6,488 nucleotides of DNA, from contig JADNEJ010000536.1 of assembly GCA_016292295.1 (NCBI GenBank), positions 1-6,488 on the forward strand. Reading direction: 5' to 3'. Below are positions 1-6,052 of this stretch, one piece after another. Numbering within the stretch: position 1 is the stretch's first letter; every line of letters begins with the position of its first letter. Source of the DNA: Candidatus Thiodictyon intracellulare. Lineage in GTDB: Bacteria; Pseudomonadota; Gammaproteobacteria; Chromatiales; Chromatiaceae. Position numbers and translations under genes: made by a program. A model generated the notes under the pieces. That model saw only the letters and a list, made by a program, of their open reading frames with translations. It was not told the DNA's origin and did no database searches.

Positions 1-2
1 CG

Positions 3-110
3 ATGCGTGAGATCGCAAAGAAACGCTTGGCGCGTCGCCATGGACTCGAGAATTCTACACTTGCCTTTGACGCCGAGGTCACCGTTAAAGCCGATGACAT
101 CCGTGACTAA
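3..110 (+). CDS. C-terminal tail of an unknown gene, or a very short ORF
   Basis: A short open frame runs from the ATG at 3 to a TAA at 108-110, giving about 35 residues that end in [10 protein letters not shown]. Only two bases precede the ATG, so I cannot tell whether this is a start or an internal methionine of a gene entering from the left; a truncated gene is more likely. The peptide opens with a basic stretch (KKRLARRH) and closes with an acidic one. Codons here are less GC-biased than in pepA or lptG, which may point to accessory or acquired DNA. I do not recognise the family. The first copy of the 114-bp repeat begins ten bases after the stop. Confidence 0.4.
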   Translation: MREIAKKRLARRHGLENSTLAFDAEVTVKADDIRD

Positions 111-119
111 GCGCACGAC

Positions 120-233
120 GGCCTTGATCACAAATCTGCCCAAGGCCGGCCGGCCCATGTGGGTTTACGCGCGCAAGACCATGTTCTGCAAAGAAGCGGC
201 GACGCTTGGCCTGAACAAGGTAGGCGGAATTAT
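120..233 (+). repeat. 114-bp dispersed repeat, copy 1
   Basis: This segment aligns without gaps to 5449-5562, with 12 mismatches in 114 positions (about 89% identity). Both copies begin GGCCTTGATCACAAATCTGC and end TAGGCGGAATTAT. The repeat contains the GC-rich palindrome GGCCGGCC near its left side. It can be read through on either strand, but the substitutions between copies do not favour one protein frame, so I treat it as a non-coding dispersed element or a fragment of a larger one. Copy 1 sits just after the stop of the left-edge ORF and just before the decayed chemotaxis genes. Confidence 0.85.
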
Positions 234-244
234 ACACGTCTCAC

Positions 245-262
245 CTGAGATTTTCGCTCAGA
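245..262. other. Small inverted repeat after repeat copy 1
   Basis: CTGAG and CTCAG flank a seven-base spacer, making a short stem just downstream of the 114-bp repeat. The stem is only five base pairs, there is no T-run, and no gene can be tied to it. Otherwise I see nothing recognisable between 234 and about 270. Confidence 0.2.
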
Positions 263-269
263 ACCCTAG

Positions 270-1355
270 CATAACTGGCCCGAGGGGCAACGCGGGCCGG
301 CGGGGGACGGCGCGGCGCTGCCTGCCCGGCCACCGCTCGCACCGGCGGTTACATCCAGCGCCGACCTCGACTGGGAACTGGTTCCGCTGGAGTTGCCGCA
401 GTGGCCGGCCGCGGGCGGGGGGATCGATCAGGAGACGCCGCGTCGGCGTGAACACCACTGCTTGGCGAGAGGCCCACCGCGGCGCACGCCCCGGTCAGTG
501 CGCCCGCGTCTTTGTCCCTGGTGGAGTCCGAGGAAGCGCTGGAGCCCCTGCCTCCTATTTGGCCCGCACCGCCGCGCCTCTGCGTGCCCGGCGTGGCGGG
601 CGCGCCGGTCAGTGCGTCCGAGCCCCCCGACCTGATCGAGTCCGTCGATGATCTGGAGCCCTTGCCCGTGCGAGTGGCCGCGGCGCAAGACACGCCGGGC
701 CTGTCCGTCGGTGCGCCCGAGTCATTTGCGCTGGTCGAGTCCGCTGATGCCTTGGAGCTGCTCTCGGACCTGCCGACCCCGCCCACGCGACCGGCGCAAC
801 GGGCTGCTGCCGGCACCGCTCCTTCTGCCCGCCTTCCTGGTGGGCGGTGCGGGCCAAATCTACGACGGGCCAAGTCTACGCGCTACCCCAGGCCGGCGTC
901 GCGGGCGTGGCGCGCATTGCCCGCGACGCTTTGGTTGCCATCTACGCCGGCCAGAGGCCGAATTTTTCCGCGCAGAGTTGCCTCTACCGGGTCGCCTACC
1001 TGGGCCGGTTGCTCGATTGCGCGGCGGCGCCTGACCTGGATCAACGCCGGTGGCTATCACTGTTGCTCACGCGCGAGGGCGACGCGTGCCTGGCCCTGCA
1101 GGTGGACCAACTGATCGGTAGCACGCGTATCAGGGTCGAGCTGCTGGGACCGCAACTCGCCGCGGTGCGCTGACTGGCCAGCGGCACCATCCTGGGGACG
1201 GGCGGGTCGCCCTGATCCTGGATGAGCAGGCCCTGGTGCAGGTCGCGCGGGTCCAAGACCAAGGGGAGCGCGGCCCGGGCGCCGTCGGCACGGCGGCGGT
1301 GGATCCCCCGAACCAAGAGGAGCCGAGGCCTCTCGCCCCGGCGTCGGCACGGTGA
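270..1355 (+). pseudogene. Decayed CheA/ChpA-type chemotaxis gene (linker plus C-terminal CheW-like domain)
   Basis: The clearest part is a CheW-like domain at about 847-1250, reading GQVYALPQAGVAGVARI, then YRVAYLGRLL, then LALQVDQLIGSTRI. This is the pattern at the C-terminus of CheA-type kinases such as ChpA/PilL, where the domain docks CheW and receptors. The frame is interrupted by a TGA at 1171-1173, where a Trp codon is the likely ancestor. The family continues past it as LASGTILG, and a one-base loss near 1195-1198 then shifts the frame to DGRVALILDEQALVQ, ending at TGA 1353-1355. Upstream, at about 485-790, is an acidic Pro/Glu-rich linker in another frame, with a further frame switch near 800-850. 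A more distant piece (SADLDWELVPLELPQW, about 357-405) lies in a third frame. No ATPase N or G boxes and no Hpt histidine motif are visible, so the kinase core is deleted or was never present. No receiver domain follows the CheW part. Assignment to the Pil-Chp (twitching motility) branch rather than flagellar CheA is inferred from sequence resemblance and from the ChpC-like neighbour. Confidence 0.7.
485..775 (+). repeat. Three degenerate acidic linker repeats
   Basis: One frame holds three related units: SLVESEEALEPLP, DLIESVDDLEPLP and FALVESADALELLSDLP. The first two are each preceded by the conserved APVSA, and the third by GAP. The spacing is roughly 30-36 codons. The DNA repeats too, for example CCGGTCAGTGCG before units 1 and 2. 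Such Pro/Ala-rich acidic linkers commonly connect domains in large hybrid chemotaxis kinases. Here the segment is part of the decayed gene. Confidence 0.6.
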
Positions 1356-1839
1356 ACAGGGTGGATCGGGGACGGCTCGTCCTGTTGCTCCCGATGGCGT
1401 CCGCGGATGGCCCATGAGACCTGATGGCGCCGGTCGTGGCCGTGGAATAGGTCCTGCGCGCCGCGGCCCTGGAGCACCCCACGCCGGGGGCCCAGGACTG
1501 GCTCGCAGGCCTGCTGCCCTGGCGTGGGCGACGGGTGCCGGTGGTGCATTTGGGTCAGTGTGTCGGCCCCGCCGTGGGTCCCCCGGCGTGCCCTTACGCC
1601 GTGCTGTGTCGGGCGCCGACGGGCGCGCGCCCATCCTGCCGTATTTTGCCCTTGCGAGCCCGCTCCTGCCGCGTCTGGGGTGTGTCACCTTGCGGTCCCT
1701 CACCCCTGATCCGGACGTGGATGAGGCCCCAAGCCGCCCCTTCAGCCTGGTCGCCCTGCGCTATCTGGGTCAAGCGGCGGTGCTGCTGGACTCGGATGCG
1801 CTGCAGCGTGCCTTGCTGGCCGTGTCGGGGGTGTGCTGA
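1352..1839 (+). pseudogene. Decayed CheW-domain protein, ChpC-like
   Basis: Read from GTG at 1352, the frame gives RGRLVLLLPMASADGP, a TGA at 1415-1417, then DLMAPVVAVE, a TAG at 1448-1450 (CAG to TAG is a simple explanation), then VLRAAALEHPTPGAQDWLAG and LLPWRGRRVPVVHL. After about 1620-1635 the homology moves to another frame (ILPYFALASPLLPRLGCVTL, later FSLVALRYLGQAAVLLDSDA) and stops at TGA 1837-1839. The pattern of V-hydrophobic core, GxxDWLxGLLPWRG and a late 'xPAL..D..AL' strand is that of the CheW adaptor fold. The reconstructed length of about 162 residues fits the short ChpC-type adaptors of Pil-Chp systems; PilI is an alternative. The GTG start overlaps the upstream gene's TGA as GTGA, suggesting the two were translationally coupled before decay. 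Two stops plus a frameshift make a functional product unlikely. Confidence 0.7.
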
Positions 1840-1860
1840 CCGGGCGGCGCCCGGCGTCAG
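1836..1860. terminator. Hairpin between convergent genes
   Basis: CTGAC-CGGGC pairs with GCCCG-GTCAG around a GGC loop, with a two-base bulge on the right arm (ten base pairs). It contains the stop codons of both convergent frames: TGA of the chemotaxis relic and, on the other strand, TGA of the bacteriohemerythrin gene. There is no T-run on either side, so intrinsic termination is not proven. Its position and GC-rich stem fit a bidirectional terminator or a transcript 3'-end stabiliser. Confidence 0.4.
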
Positions 1861-2279
1861 TTCCGGGTGGGGCTGGCCCGGTGCGACTTGGCGTGCAGGG
1901 CGTAGAGCACGTCCTCGTCGGCGATGTGGTCAACAAGCCAGTCCTGGGTGAGGTCGAGTGCCCGCTCGGCCAGATCGGGGCTGGGTCCGATGGTCGCCAG
2001 GTCTTCCGCCAGGGCATCCAGACGGGCGAAGAAGGCGGCGTGGAGCACCTGGTGGGCCGCGAGTGCCGGGTACTCATGGTCGCGCATGAAGGCCTCTTCG
2101 GTCTGGAAGTGACTGTAGGCATAGTCGCGCATGAAGGTGATCGCCTCCGCGACCCCCTGATTGGCCTCGCGGTCCAGGATTTGCTCATAGAGGCGGTGGG
2201 AGGCGGCAAAGAACCCCTGGTGTTGTTCATCGATCGCGGGGATGCCAACGGAATAGACCTCTGACCAGTTGCGTAGCAT
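1857..2279 (-). CDS. Bacteriohemerythrin (single-domain hemerythrin)
   Basis: This 140-residue protein is a complete single-domain hemerythrin, a cytoplasmic four-helix bundle that binds O2 at a non-haem di-iron centre. All seven expected iron ligands are visible: His20 (IDEQHQGFF), His57 and Glu61 (SHFQTEE), His76 and His80 (HQVLH), and His118 and Asp123 (DHIADED). The N-terminal NWSEVYSVGIPAIDEQH is typical of the family, and length and start agree with stand-alone bacterial members. An AGGTAA ribosome site lies six bases before the ATG. There is no signal peptide or membrane segment. Family members carry or sense O2 in microaerophiles and methanotrophs, and many are found beside chemotaxis genes; here it faces the dead chemotaxis relics. 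It is transcribed alone, with any promoter in the repeat-bearing gap upstream. The exact role (O2 delivery, storage, detoxification or sensing) cannot be read from sequence. Confidence 0.95.
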   Translation of the reverse strand: MLRNWSEVYSVGIPAIDEQHQGFFAASHRLYEQILDREANQGVAEAITFMRDYAYSHFQTEEAFMRDHEYPALAAHQVLHAAFFARLDALAEDLATIGPSPDLAERALDLTQDWLVDHIADEDVLYALHAKSHRASPTRN

Positions 2280-2331
2280 GGGTTACCTGTGTGTGTTTTG
2301 TGAATGCGGGTGGGTGGTGGGGCTTGGAAAT

Positions 2332-2461
2332 AGCAGTCAGCGATCAGTCGTCAGCCAGATGTGCATCAGTGTCTCACGAGCCGTCGTGAAGCCGCAGACG
2401 CTTGCCTAGCGGTAATCCGTCCGCCTTGAAGCTGGCCGCTGACCACTAACCGCTGACCGCT
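2332..2461. repeat. Element with imperfect 25-bp terminal inverted repeats
   Basis: Bases 2332-2356 are the imperfect reverse complement of 2437-2461 (20 of 25 positions), with an 80-base interior that has no ORF. Each arm is itself internally repetitive, built on GCTGACNNCTNA-type steps. Such GCTGA-step palindromes are familiar as intergenic repeats in gammaproteobacteria. It lies just past the stop of pepA and upstream of the bacteriohemerythrin start, so it could end pepA transcripts and must overlap or sit near the bacteriohemerythrin promoter. A small non-autonomous (MITE or REP-like) element is the best description. Confidence 0.6.
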
Positions 2462-2470
2462 CATCTCAAA

Positions 2471-3979
2471 TCAAGCGGCCACGGCGAGTGCTCCGCTGCG
2501 CTCCAGCAGGAGCTGCACCAAGAGCGGAACGGGCCGGCCTGTGCCGCCCTTTTCCTTGCCGCTGAGCCAGGCGGTACCGGCGATGTCCAGGTGCGCCCAA
2601 GGGTATTTTTTGGCATAGCGCCAGAGGAAACAGGCGGCGGTGATGGCCCCGCCTTCGCGTCCGCCGACATTAGCCATATCCGCGAAATTGCTGTCGAGTT
2701 GCGTCTGGTAGTCCTCCCACAGGGGCAGGCGCCAGACCCGGTCCCAGGCGGCCTCGCCGGCCGCTTGGAGCTCCTGAGCGAGCCGGTCGTCGACGGTAAA
2801 GAGTCCGGAGGGGTGCTTGCCCAGAGCGACCACGCAGGCGCCGGTGAGGGTGGCCAGGTCGATGACCAGGGCCGGGTCGAAGCGCTCGGCGTAGGTGAGC
2901 GCGTCGCATAGGATGAGCCGCCCCTCGGCGTCCGTGTTGAGGATCTCGATGGTCTGGCCGGACAGGCTTGTCACGATATCGCCGGGCTTGTTGGCGGCCC
3001 CGTCCGGGAGGTTCTCGGCGGCTGGGACCACGCCGATCAAGTGGATCGGCAGTTGGAGCTCACAGGCCGCCTGGACGGCGCCGAACACGCCCGCCCCGCC
3101 GCACATGTCATACTTCATCTCGTCCATCTCGGCGGCCGGCTTGATCGAGATCCCGCCGGCGTCGAAGGTGAGGCCCTTGCCCACCAGCACCACCGGGCGC
3201 AGGCCCGCGGGGCCGCCCTGGTAACGAAAGACGATCAGCTTGGCGGGTTGGTGGCTACCCCGGGAAACCGACAGCAGGGCGCCCAGGCCCAATTCCGCCA
3301 TCTGGGCCTCCTCCAGGACCTCGACCTCGAGCTTGTCGAAGCGCGCTGCCAGCTCGTGAGCCTGATCGGCGAGATAGGACGGGGTGCAGAGGTTGCCGGG
3401 CAGGTTTCCCAACTCCCGGGCCAGGGTTACGCCCTCGCCGATGGCGACGCCGTGGTGCCGCGCCTGCTCGGCGGCGTCTAGGTCCTGCTTCCCGGTAACC
3501 CACAGGGTGAGAGTCCGCAGCGGGGTCTTAGGGGCCTGTTTGTCGTCCTTGGTCCGGCTGTAGCGGTAGACCCGCTCGGCGGTGGTGGTGACGGCATCGC
3601 GGACCGCGAGATACCGGCTGAGTCCCTCCGGGGCGACCTCCGGCAGGGTGGACAGGGCCTCGCCGGCATGGATGCGCTGGAGCAGGTCCACGGACGCGGC
3701 CAGCGCCTGGCGGTAGCTGGTGCGCGTGACCTCCTTGCGCTTGCCGCAGCCGACCAGGAGAACACGTTCCGTTGCCACTCCAGGCAGGTCATAGAGCATC
3801 AGGGTGCGACCGGTCTCGCCGTCCAGGTCGCCCTTTTTCAGCAGCTCCGCCAGCCGACCGCCGCTCGCCTTGTCGATCGCCTCGCCGGCGGGGGTAAGTT
3901 TGCGCTTCTCAAAGACGCCTAGGACCAGGCACGGGGTCTTGTGCCTGGTGATGTCACCGGTCTTGATCTTGAATTCCAT
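2471..3979 (-). CDS. pepA: Leucyl aminopeptidase PepA (peptidase family M17)
   Basis: A 502-residue M17 aminopeptidase, close to the 503 of E. coli PepA. It removes N-terminal residues, especially Leu, from peptides in the cytoplasm and works as a hexamer with two metal ions per active site. The N-terminal domain covers about 1-160 and the catalytic domain about 170-500. The two-metal site is complete: Lys268 and Asp273 (VGKGLTFDAGG), Asp291 (KYDMCGGAG), and Asp350 and Glu352 in the signature NTDAEGRL. Catalytic Lys280 and Arg354 are present. The start is supported by a GAGG ribosome site nine bases upstream (3989-3992) and by the family N-terminus MEFKIK. In enterobacteria PepA also binds DNA (XerCD recombination at cer, carAB regulation); whether that applies here is unknown. 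It is divergent from lptG, an arrangement shared with many proteobacteria in which lptF-lptG lies next to pepA. Confidence 0.97.
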   Translation of the reverse strand: MEFKIKTGDITRHKTPCLVLGVFEKRKLTPAGEAIDKASGGRLAELLKKGDLDGETGRTLMLYDLPGVATERVLLVGCGKRKEVTRTSYRQALAASVDLLQRIHAGEALSTLPEVAPEGLSRYLAVRDAVTTTAERVYRYSRTKDDKQAPKTPLRTLTLWVTGKQDLDAAEQARHHGVAIGEGVTLARELGNLPGNLCTPSYLADQAHELAARFDKLEVEVLEEAQMAELGLGALLSVSRGSHQPAKLIVFRYQGGPAGLRPVVLVGKGLTFDAGGISIKPAAEMDEMKYDMCGGAGVFGAVQAACELQLPIHLIGVVPAAENLPDGAANKPGDIVTSLSGQTIEILNTDAEGRLILCDALTYAERFDPALVIDLATLTGACVVALGKHPSGLFTVDDRLAQELQAAGEAAWDRVWRLPLWEDYQTQLDSNFADMANVGGREGGAITAACFLWRYAKKYPWAHLDIAGTAWLSGKEKGGTGRPVPLLVQLLLERSGALAVAA

Positions 3980-4198
3980 TGGGGGGTACCTCGGAGAACG
4001 GTTATTTGGTGAGTCATTCGGGGTTACGATGCGGAGCTCACGAGTCTACCGGATTGCGTGCCGGACCCGAAACCGGCGAGCACCTAGGTCGCCGCGCACC
4101 AGTTCGGCGCCAATCACCGTCCTGGAGTGCGGACAAGTCCTCTTTTTCGGATTGAGAATCACTGGGTACGAGGTTGCGACGTTGCGGGGAAACCGGCC
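3980..4198. promoter_or_regulatory. Divergent pepA/lptG intergenic region
   Basis: These 219 bases separate the two divergent starts and should hold both promoters. I see the ribosome sites GAGG for pepA (3989-3992, minus strand) and GGGGA for lptG (4186-4190), but no convincing -35/-10 pair. TTGAGA at about 4152 is a possible -35 for lptG, with only a weak -10 partner. There is no ORF or relic here that resembles lptF. Confidence 0.4.
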
Positions 4199-5269
4199 AT
4201 GGGACTGAGAATTCTTGACCGCTATCTGGCGTGGGCGGTCATCGCGGGCACCCTCCTGACCCTGAGCGTGCTTCTGCCGCTCTTGGGATTTTTCCTTCTC
4301 GCCAATGAGTTGGAGAAGGTTGGAGTGGCCGGCTACCGCCTCCAGGACGCCTTGCTGCTCATGATCCTGGGCCTGCCCCGCTATGCCTATCAAGTTTTCC
4401 CGATCGCCACCCTGATCGGCGCTCTGCTCGGGCTGGGCGCGCTCGCCAACCGCTCAGAGCTGGTGGCCATGCGCGCCGCGGGGGTCTCGGTGGGGCGGAT
4501 CGCGAGGGCCGGGCTCCTGGGCGGGGTGCTCCTGGCCGCGGGCGCCATACTGATCGGCGAATTGGTCGCCCCCGTCGCGGAACAGCGCGGGATCGAGATC
4601 AAACGCGCCGCGCTCTCCGGGGCCGTGACTCAGCAGACGGAGTCCGGCTTCTGGGCCATCGACCAGGGAACCTACATCAACATCCGCGAGATCCTCTCCG
4701 GTACCAGCCTGCGGGACATCTTCATCTACCAGGCGGACAACGCCGCGGGGATTCTGATCGCGACCCATGCGCAGGGCGCGCGCTATCAGCACCATCAATG
4801 GGTCCTGGAGGGCATCTCCCGCAGCCGGGTGAGTATAGACGGGGTGCAGGTGGAACGCCTGCCCAATGCCGGTTGGAGTTCCATGCTCAATCCCGGCATC
4901 CTGGAGGTGGTAGTGGCCGACCCGCGCATCCTGCCGGTCTGGGGTCTTTGGAAATACATCCGCTTCATGACGGTCAATGCGCAGGATGCGAGCAACTATC
5001 AGGTAATCTTCTGGGGCCGGGTGCTCTATCCCCTGCTCACCCTGTCCATGGTGTTGGTCGCGATCCCAGTCCTGCTGGGCTCCGCACGCAGCCGCGGGAC
5101 CGGCATACGCGCCTTCTTTGCGGTCCTGGTCGGCATCCTCTATTATCTGGTGAGCAAGACCTTTTCCTACTTGGCGCTCCTGTACGGCTTAAGCCCCCTG
5201 GCCGCGGCGCTGGCCCCGCCGGTGCTCTTCATCGGCGCGGCCGTGCTGTTGTTGCGGCGGGCGGGGTGA
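4199..5269 (+). CDS. lptG: LPS export ABC transporter permease LptG
   Basis: This 356-residue inner-membrane protein matches LptG (E. coli 360 residues), one of the two permease subunits that with the LptB2 ATPase extract lipopolysaccharide from the inner membrane and push it onto LptC and the Lpt bridge. It starts LRILDRYL, the LptG opening. Three N-terminal membrane segments lie at about 12-35, 60-85 and 103-125. They include the conserved PRYAYQVFPIATLIGALLGL and ALANRSELVAMRAAG (coupling region facing LptB). A periplasmic beta-jellyroll follows (about 126-265), then three more segments (about 272-293, 303-325, 331-352). The ATG at 4199 is chosen because it follows GGGGA by eight bases and gives the family N-terminus; the frame stays open to a GTG at 4127, but that extension has no family match. 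The usual partner lptF is not upstream. A REP-like palindrome 50 bases past the stop may end or protect the transcript. Confidence 0.93.
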   Translation: MGLRILDRYLAWAVIAGTLLTLSVLLPLLGFFLLANELEKVGVAGYRLQDALLLMILGLPRYAYQVFPIATLIGALLGLGALANRSELVAMRAAGVSVGRIARAGLLGGVLLAAGAILIGELVAPVAEQRGIEIKRAALSGAVTQQTESGFWAIDQGTYINIREILSGTSLRDIFIYQADNAAGILIATHAQGARYQHHQWVLEGISRSRVSIDGVQVERLPNAGWSSMLNPGILEVVVADPRILPVWGLWKYIRFMTVNAQDASNYQVIFWGRVLYPLLTLSMVLVAIPVLLGSARSRGTGIRAFFAVLVGILYYLVSKTFSYLALLYGLSPLAAALAPPVLFIGAAVLLLRRAG

Positions 5270-5319
5270 GGAAATGGGTGCATGCTTTGCGGTCACCCCA
5301 AAACGCCACCGTACTCCTG

Positions 5320-5407
5320 TTAGGATGGGTAGAGCGCAGCGAAACCCATCGCTTGCGCGCAACTCAAATGTCGATTGGTGGGTTTCGCTGCGCTCTACCC
5401 ACCCTAC
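5320..5407. repeat. REP-like inverted repeat downstream of lptG
   Basis: Two 31-base arms, 5320-5350 and 5377-5407, are reverse complements at 28 of 31 positions around a 26-base loop. The core reads GGGTAGAGCGCAGCGAAACC. This 'TAGGGTGGGTAGAGCG...GAAACCCACC' palindrome type is a widespread intergenic repeat in proteobacteria. It would form a very stable hairpin in any lptG read-through RNA. No T-run follows, so a role as an intrinsic terminator is uncertain, while transcript stabilisation or simple insertion are equally possible. Bases 5408-5448, between it and the 114-bp repeat, show nothing recognisable. Confidence 0.8.
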
Positions 5408-5448
5408 GGATCGGACGTGAAGCGGGTCTCGGGTGGATACTTGCCGGT

Positions 5449-5562
5449 GGCCTTGATCACAAATCTGCCAAAGGCCGGCCGACCCATGTGGGTTTGCACG
5501 CGCAAGACAATGTTCTACAAGGGAGCGGCGACGCCGGGACTGAACAAAGTAGGCGGAATTAT
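5449..5562 (+). repeat. 114-bp dispersed repeat, copy 2
   Basis: This is the second copy of the element at 120-233, ungapped with 12 differences. Here the right end TAGGCGGAATTAT is followed by G, which creates an ATG (5561-5563) with an AGGCGG ribosome-site-like stretch just ahead. Similarity between copies stops exactly at this point, where resemblance to the PD-(D/E)XK family begins a few codons later. The repeat therefore appears to have joined, and possibly replaced, the 5' part of the downstream gene. Confidence 0.85.
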
Positions 5563-5920
5563 GATCAAGGCCGAACGGGGAATACCGGTCCACATGGTCA
5601 GCCGGCGGCTGCTCAAGCGCAAAGATGGCGACACCCTGGAGATCTACGTGCTGGTCGTCAATCTGGGCCACGTCGTCATGGTAGAGGTCAAGTCCAGCCT
5701 GCAGGTGGACGATGTGAAAGCGTTTCTGGAGGACCTGCGCCGCTTCCGTCACTCCTTTCCCGAATATGCCGACCATCAACTGCACGGTGCCGTCGCTGGT
5801 ATGCGCATCGCAGAAGGCGCCGATCGCTTCGCCTACTGGCAAGAGCTCTTCGTGCTGGCCCAGACCGGGGACGGCATGCGCATCCTCAACGACGTCCCGT
5901 TTGAGCCAAAATCCTGGTAA
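5561..5920 (+). pseudogene. Truncated PD-(D/E)XK nuclease-family protein (DUF3782-like), active-site Asp lost
   Basis: From ATG 5561 the frame gives 119 residues ending FEPKSW. The order ERGIPVHMVSRRLLKRKDGD, LEIYVLVVNLGHVVMVEVKS, FPEYADHQLHGAVAGM and LFVLAQTGDGMRILND is the C-terminal nuclease-fold half of the DUF3782-like family, common in cyanobacteria and phototrophic proteobacteria. Full-length members, from memory about 180-250 residues, carry an N-terminal coiled coil and a 'FVE..V.P' helix; both are missing here. The family core is usually EID...(E/D)xK. In this copy the Asp position is Tyr (TAC, 5645-5647; GAC to TAC is one base change), while EVK (5684-5692) remains. Truncation plus loss of a metal-binding Asp argues for a dead gene, although the remaining frame is still open. 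The only plausible start lies at the edge of the 114-bp repeat. A reading frame also extends upstream to TTG at 5375, but that part is repeat sequence. Confidence 0.75.
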
Positions 5921-5960
5921 CGCAGCTCAAGGCTTACCGTGAAAGCCGCGCGGCGACGCT

Positions 5961-6052
5961 GTGGGAGCGGCCTCCGGCCGCGACTGGCGGCGCAGGGAAC
6001 GCTGCGATTCAGGTTACCGCAGCGTCTCATGGCGGCCAGAGGCTGCTTCCAC
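5961..6052. repeat. REP pair forming a compact hairpin
   Basis: The REP unit at 5961-5983 (GTGGGAGCGGCCTCCGGCCG and three more bases) pairs imperfectly with 6027-6052, its inverted, more diverged partner. Inside, ACGCTGCG (5999-6006) pairs perfectly with CGCAGCGT (6018-6025) around an 11-base loop. This is the paired, inverted arrangement usual for REP sequences mobilised by RAYT (TnpA-REP) transposases; no such transposase gene is in the window. Confidence 0.75.

Noticed and set aside
7..651. Long + strand open frame across the left repeat and the start of the chemotaxis relic
   Set aside because: It is Arg/Pro-rich, runs through the dispersed repeat, and matches no family; it results from high GC content.
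349..873. 174-residue minus-strand frame over the linker region
   Set aside because: Its Ser/Gly/Ala-rich repeats are the reverse reading of the acidic linker repeats; there is no ribosome site and no domain.
1041..1703. 220-residue minus-strand frame opposite the CheW relics
   Set aside because: Composition is Arg/Pro/Gly-rich and the + strand carries recognisable CheW sequence in pieces, so this is a shadow frame.
4127..4198. N-terminal extension of LptG from the GTG at 4127
   Set aside because: The extra 24 residues have no family counterpart and lack a membrane segment; the ATG at 4199 has a ribosome site and yields the family N-terminus.
5189..5842. Minus-strand frame over the REP, the 114-bp repeat and the nuclease relic
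   Set aside because: It spans unrelated repeats, and the opposite strand has the recognisable PD-(D/E)XK protein.
4798..5904. 368-residue + strand frame overlapping lptG
   Set aside because: It overlaps well-supported LptG in another frame, then crosses two repeats and the nuclease relic; no family resemblance.
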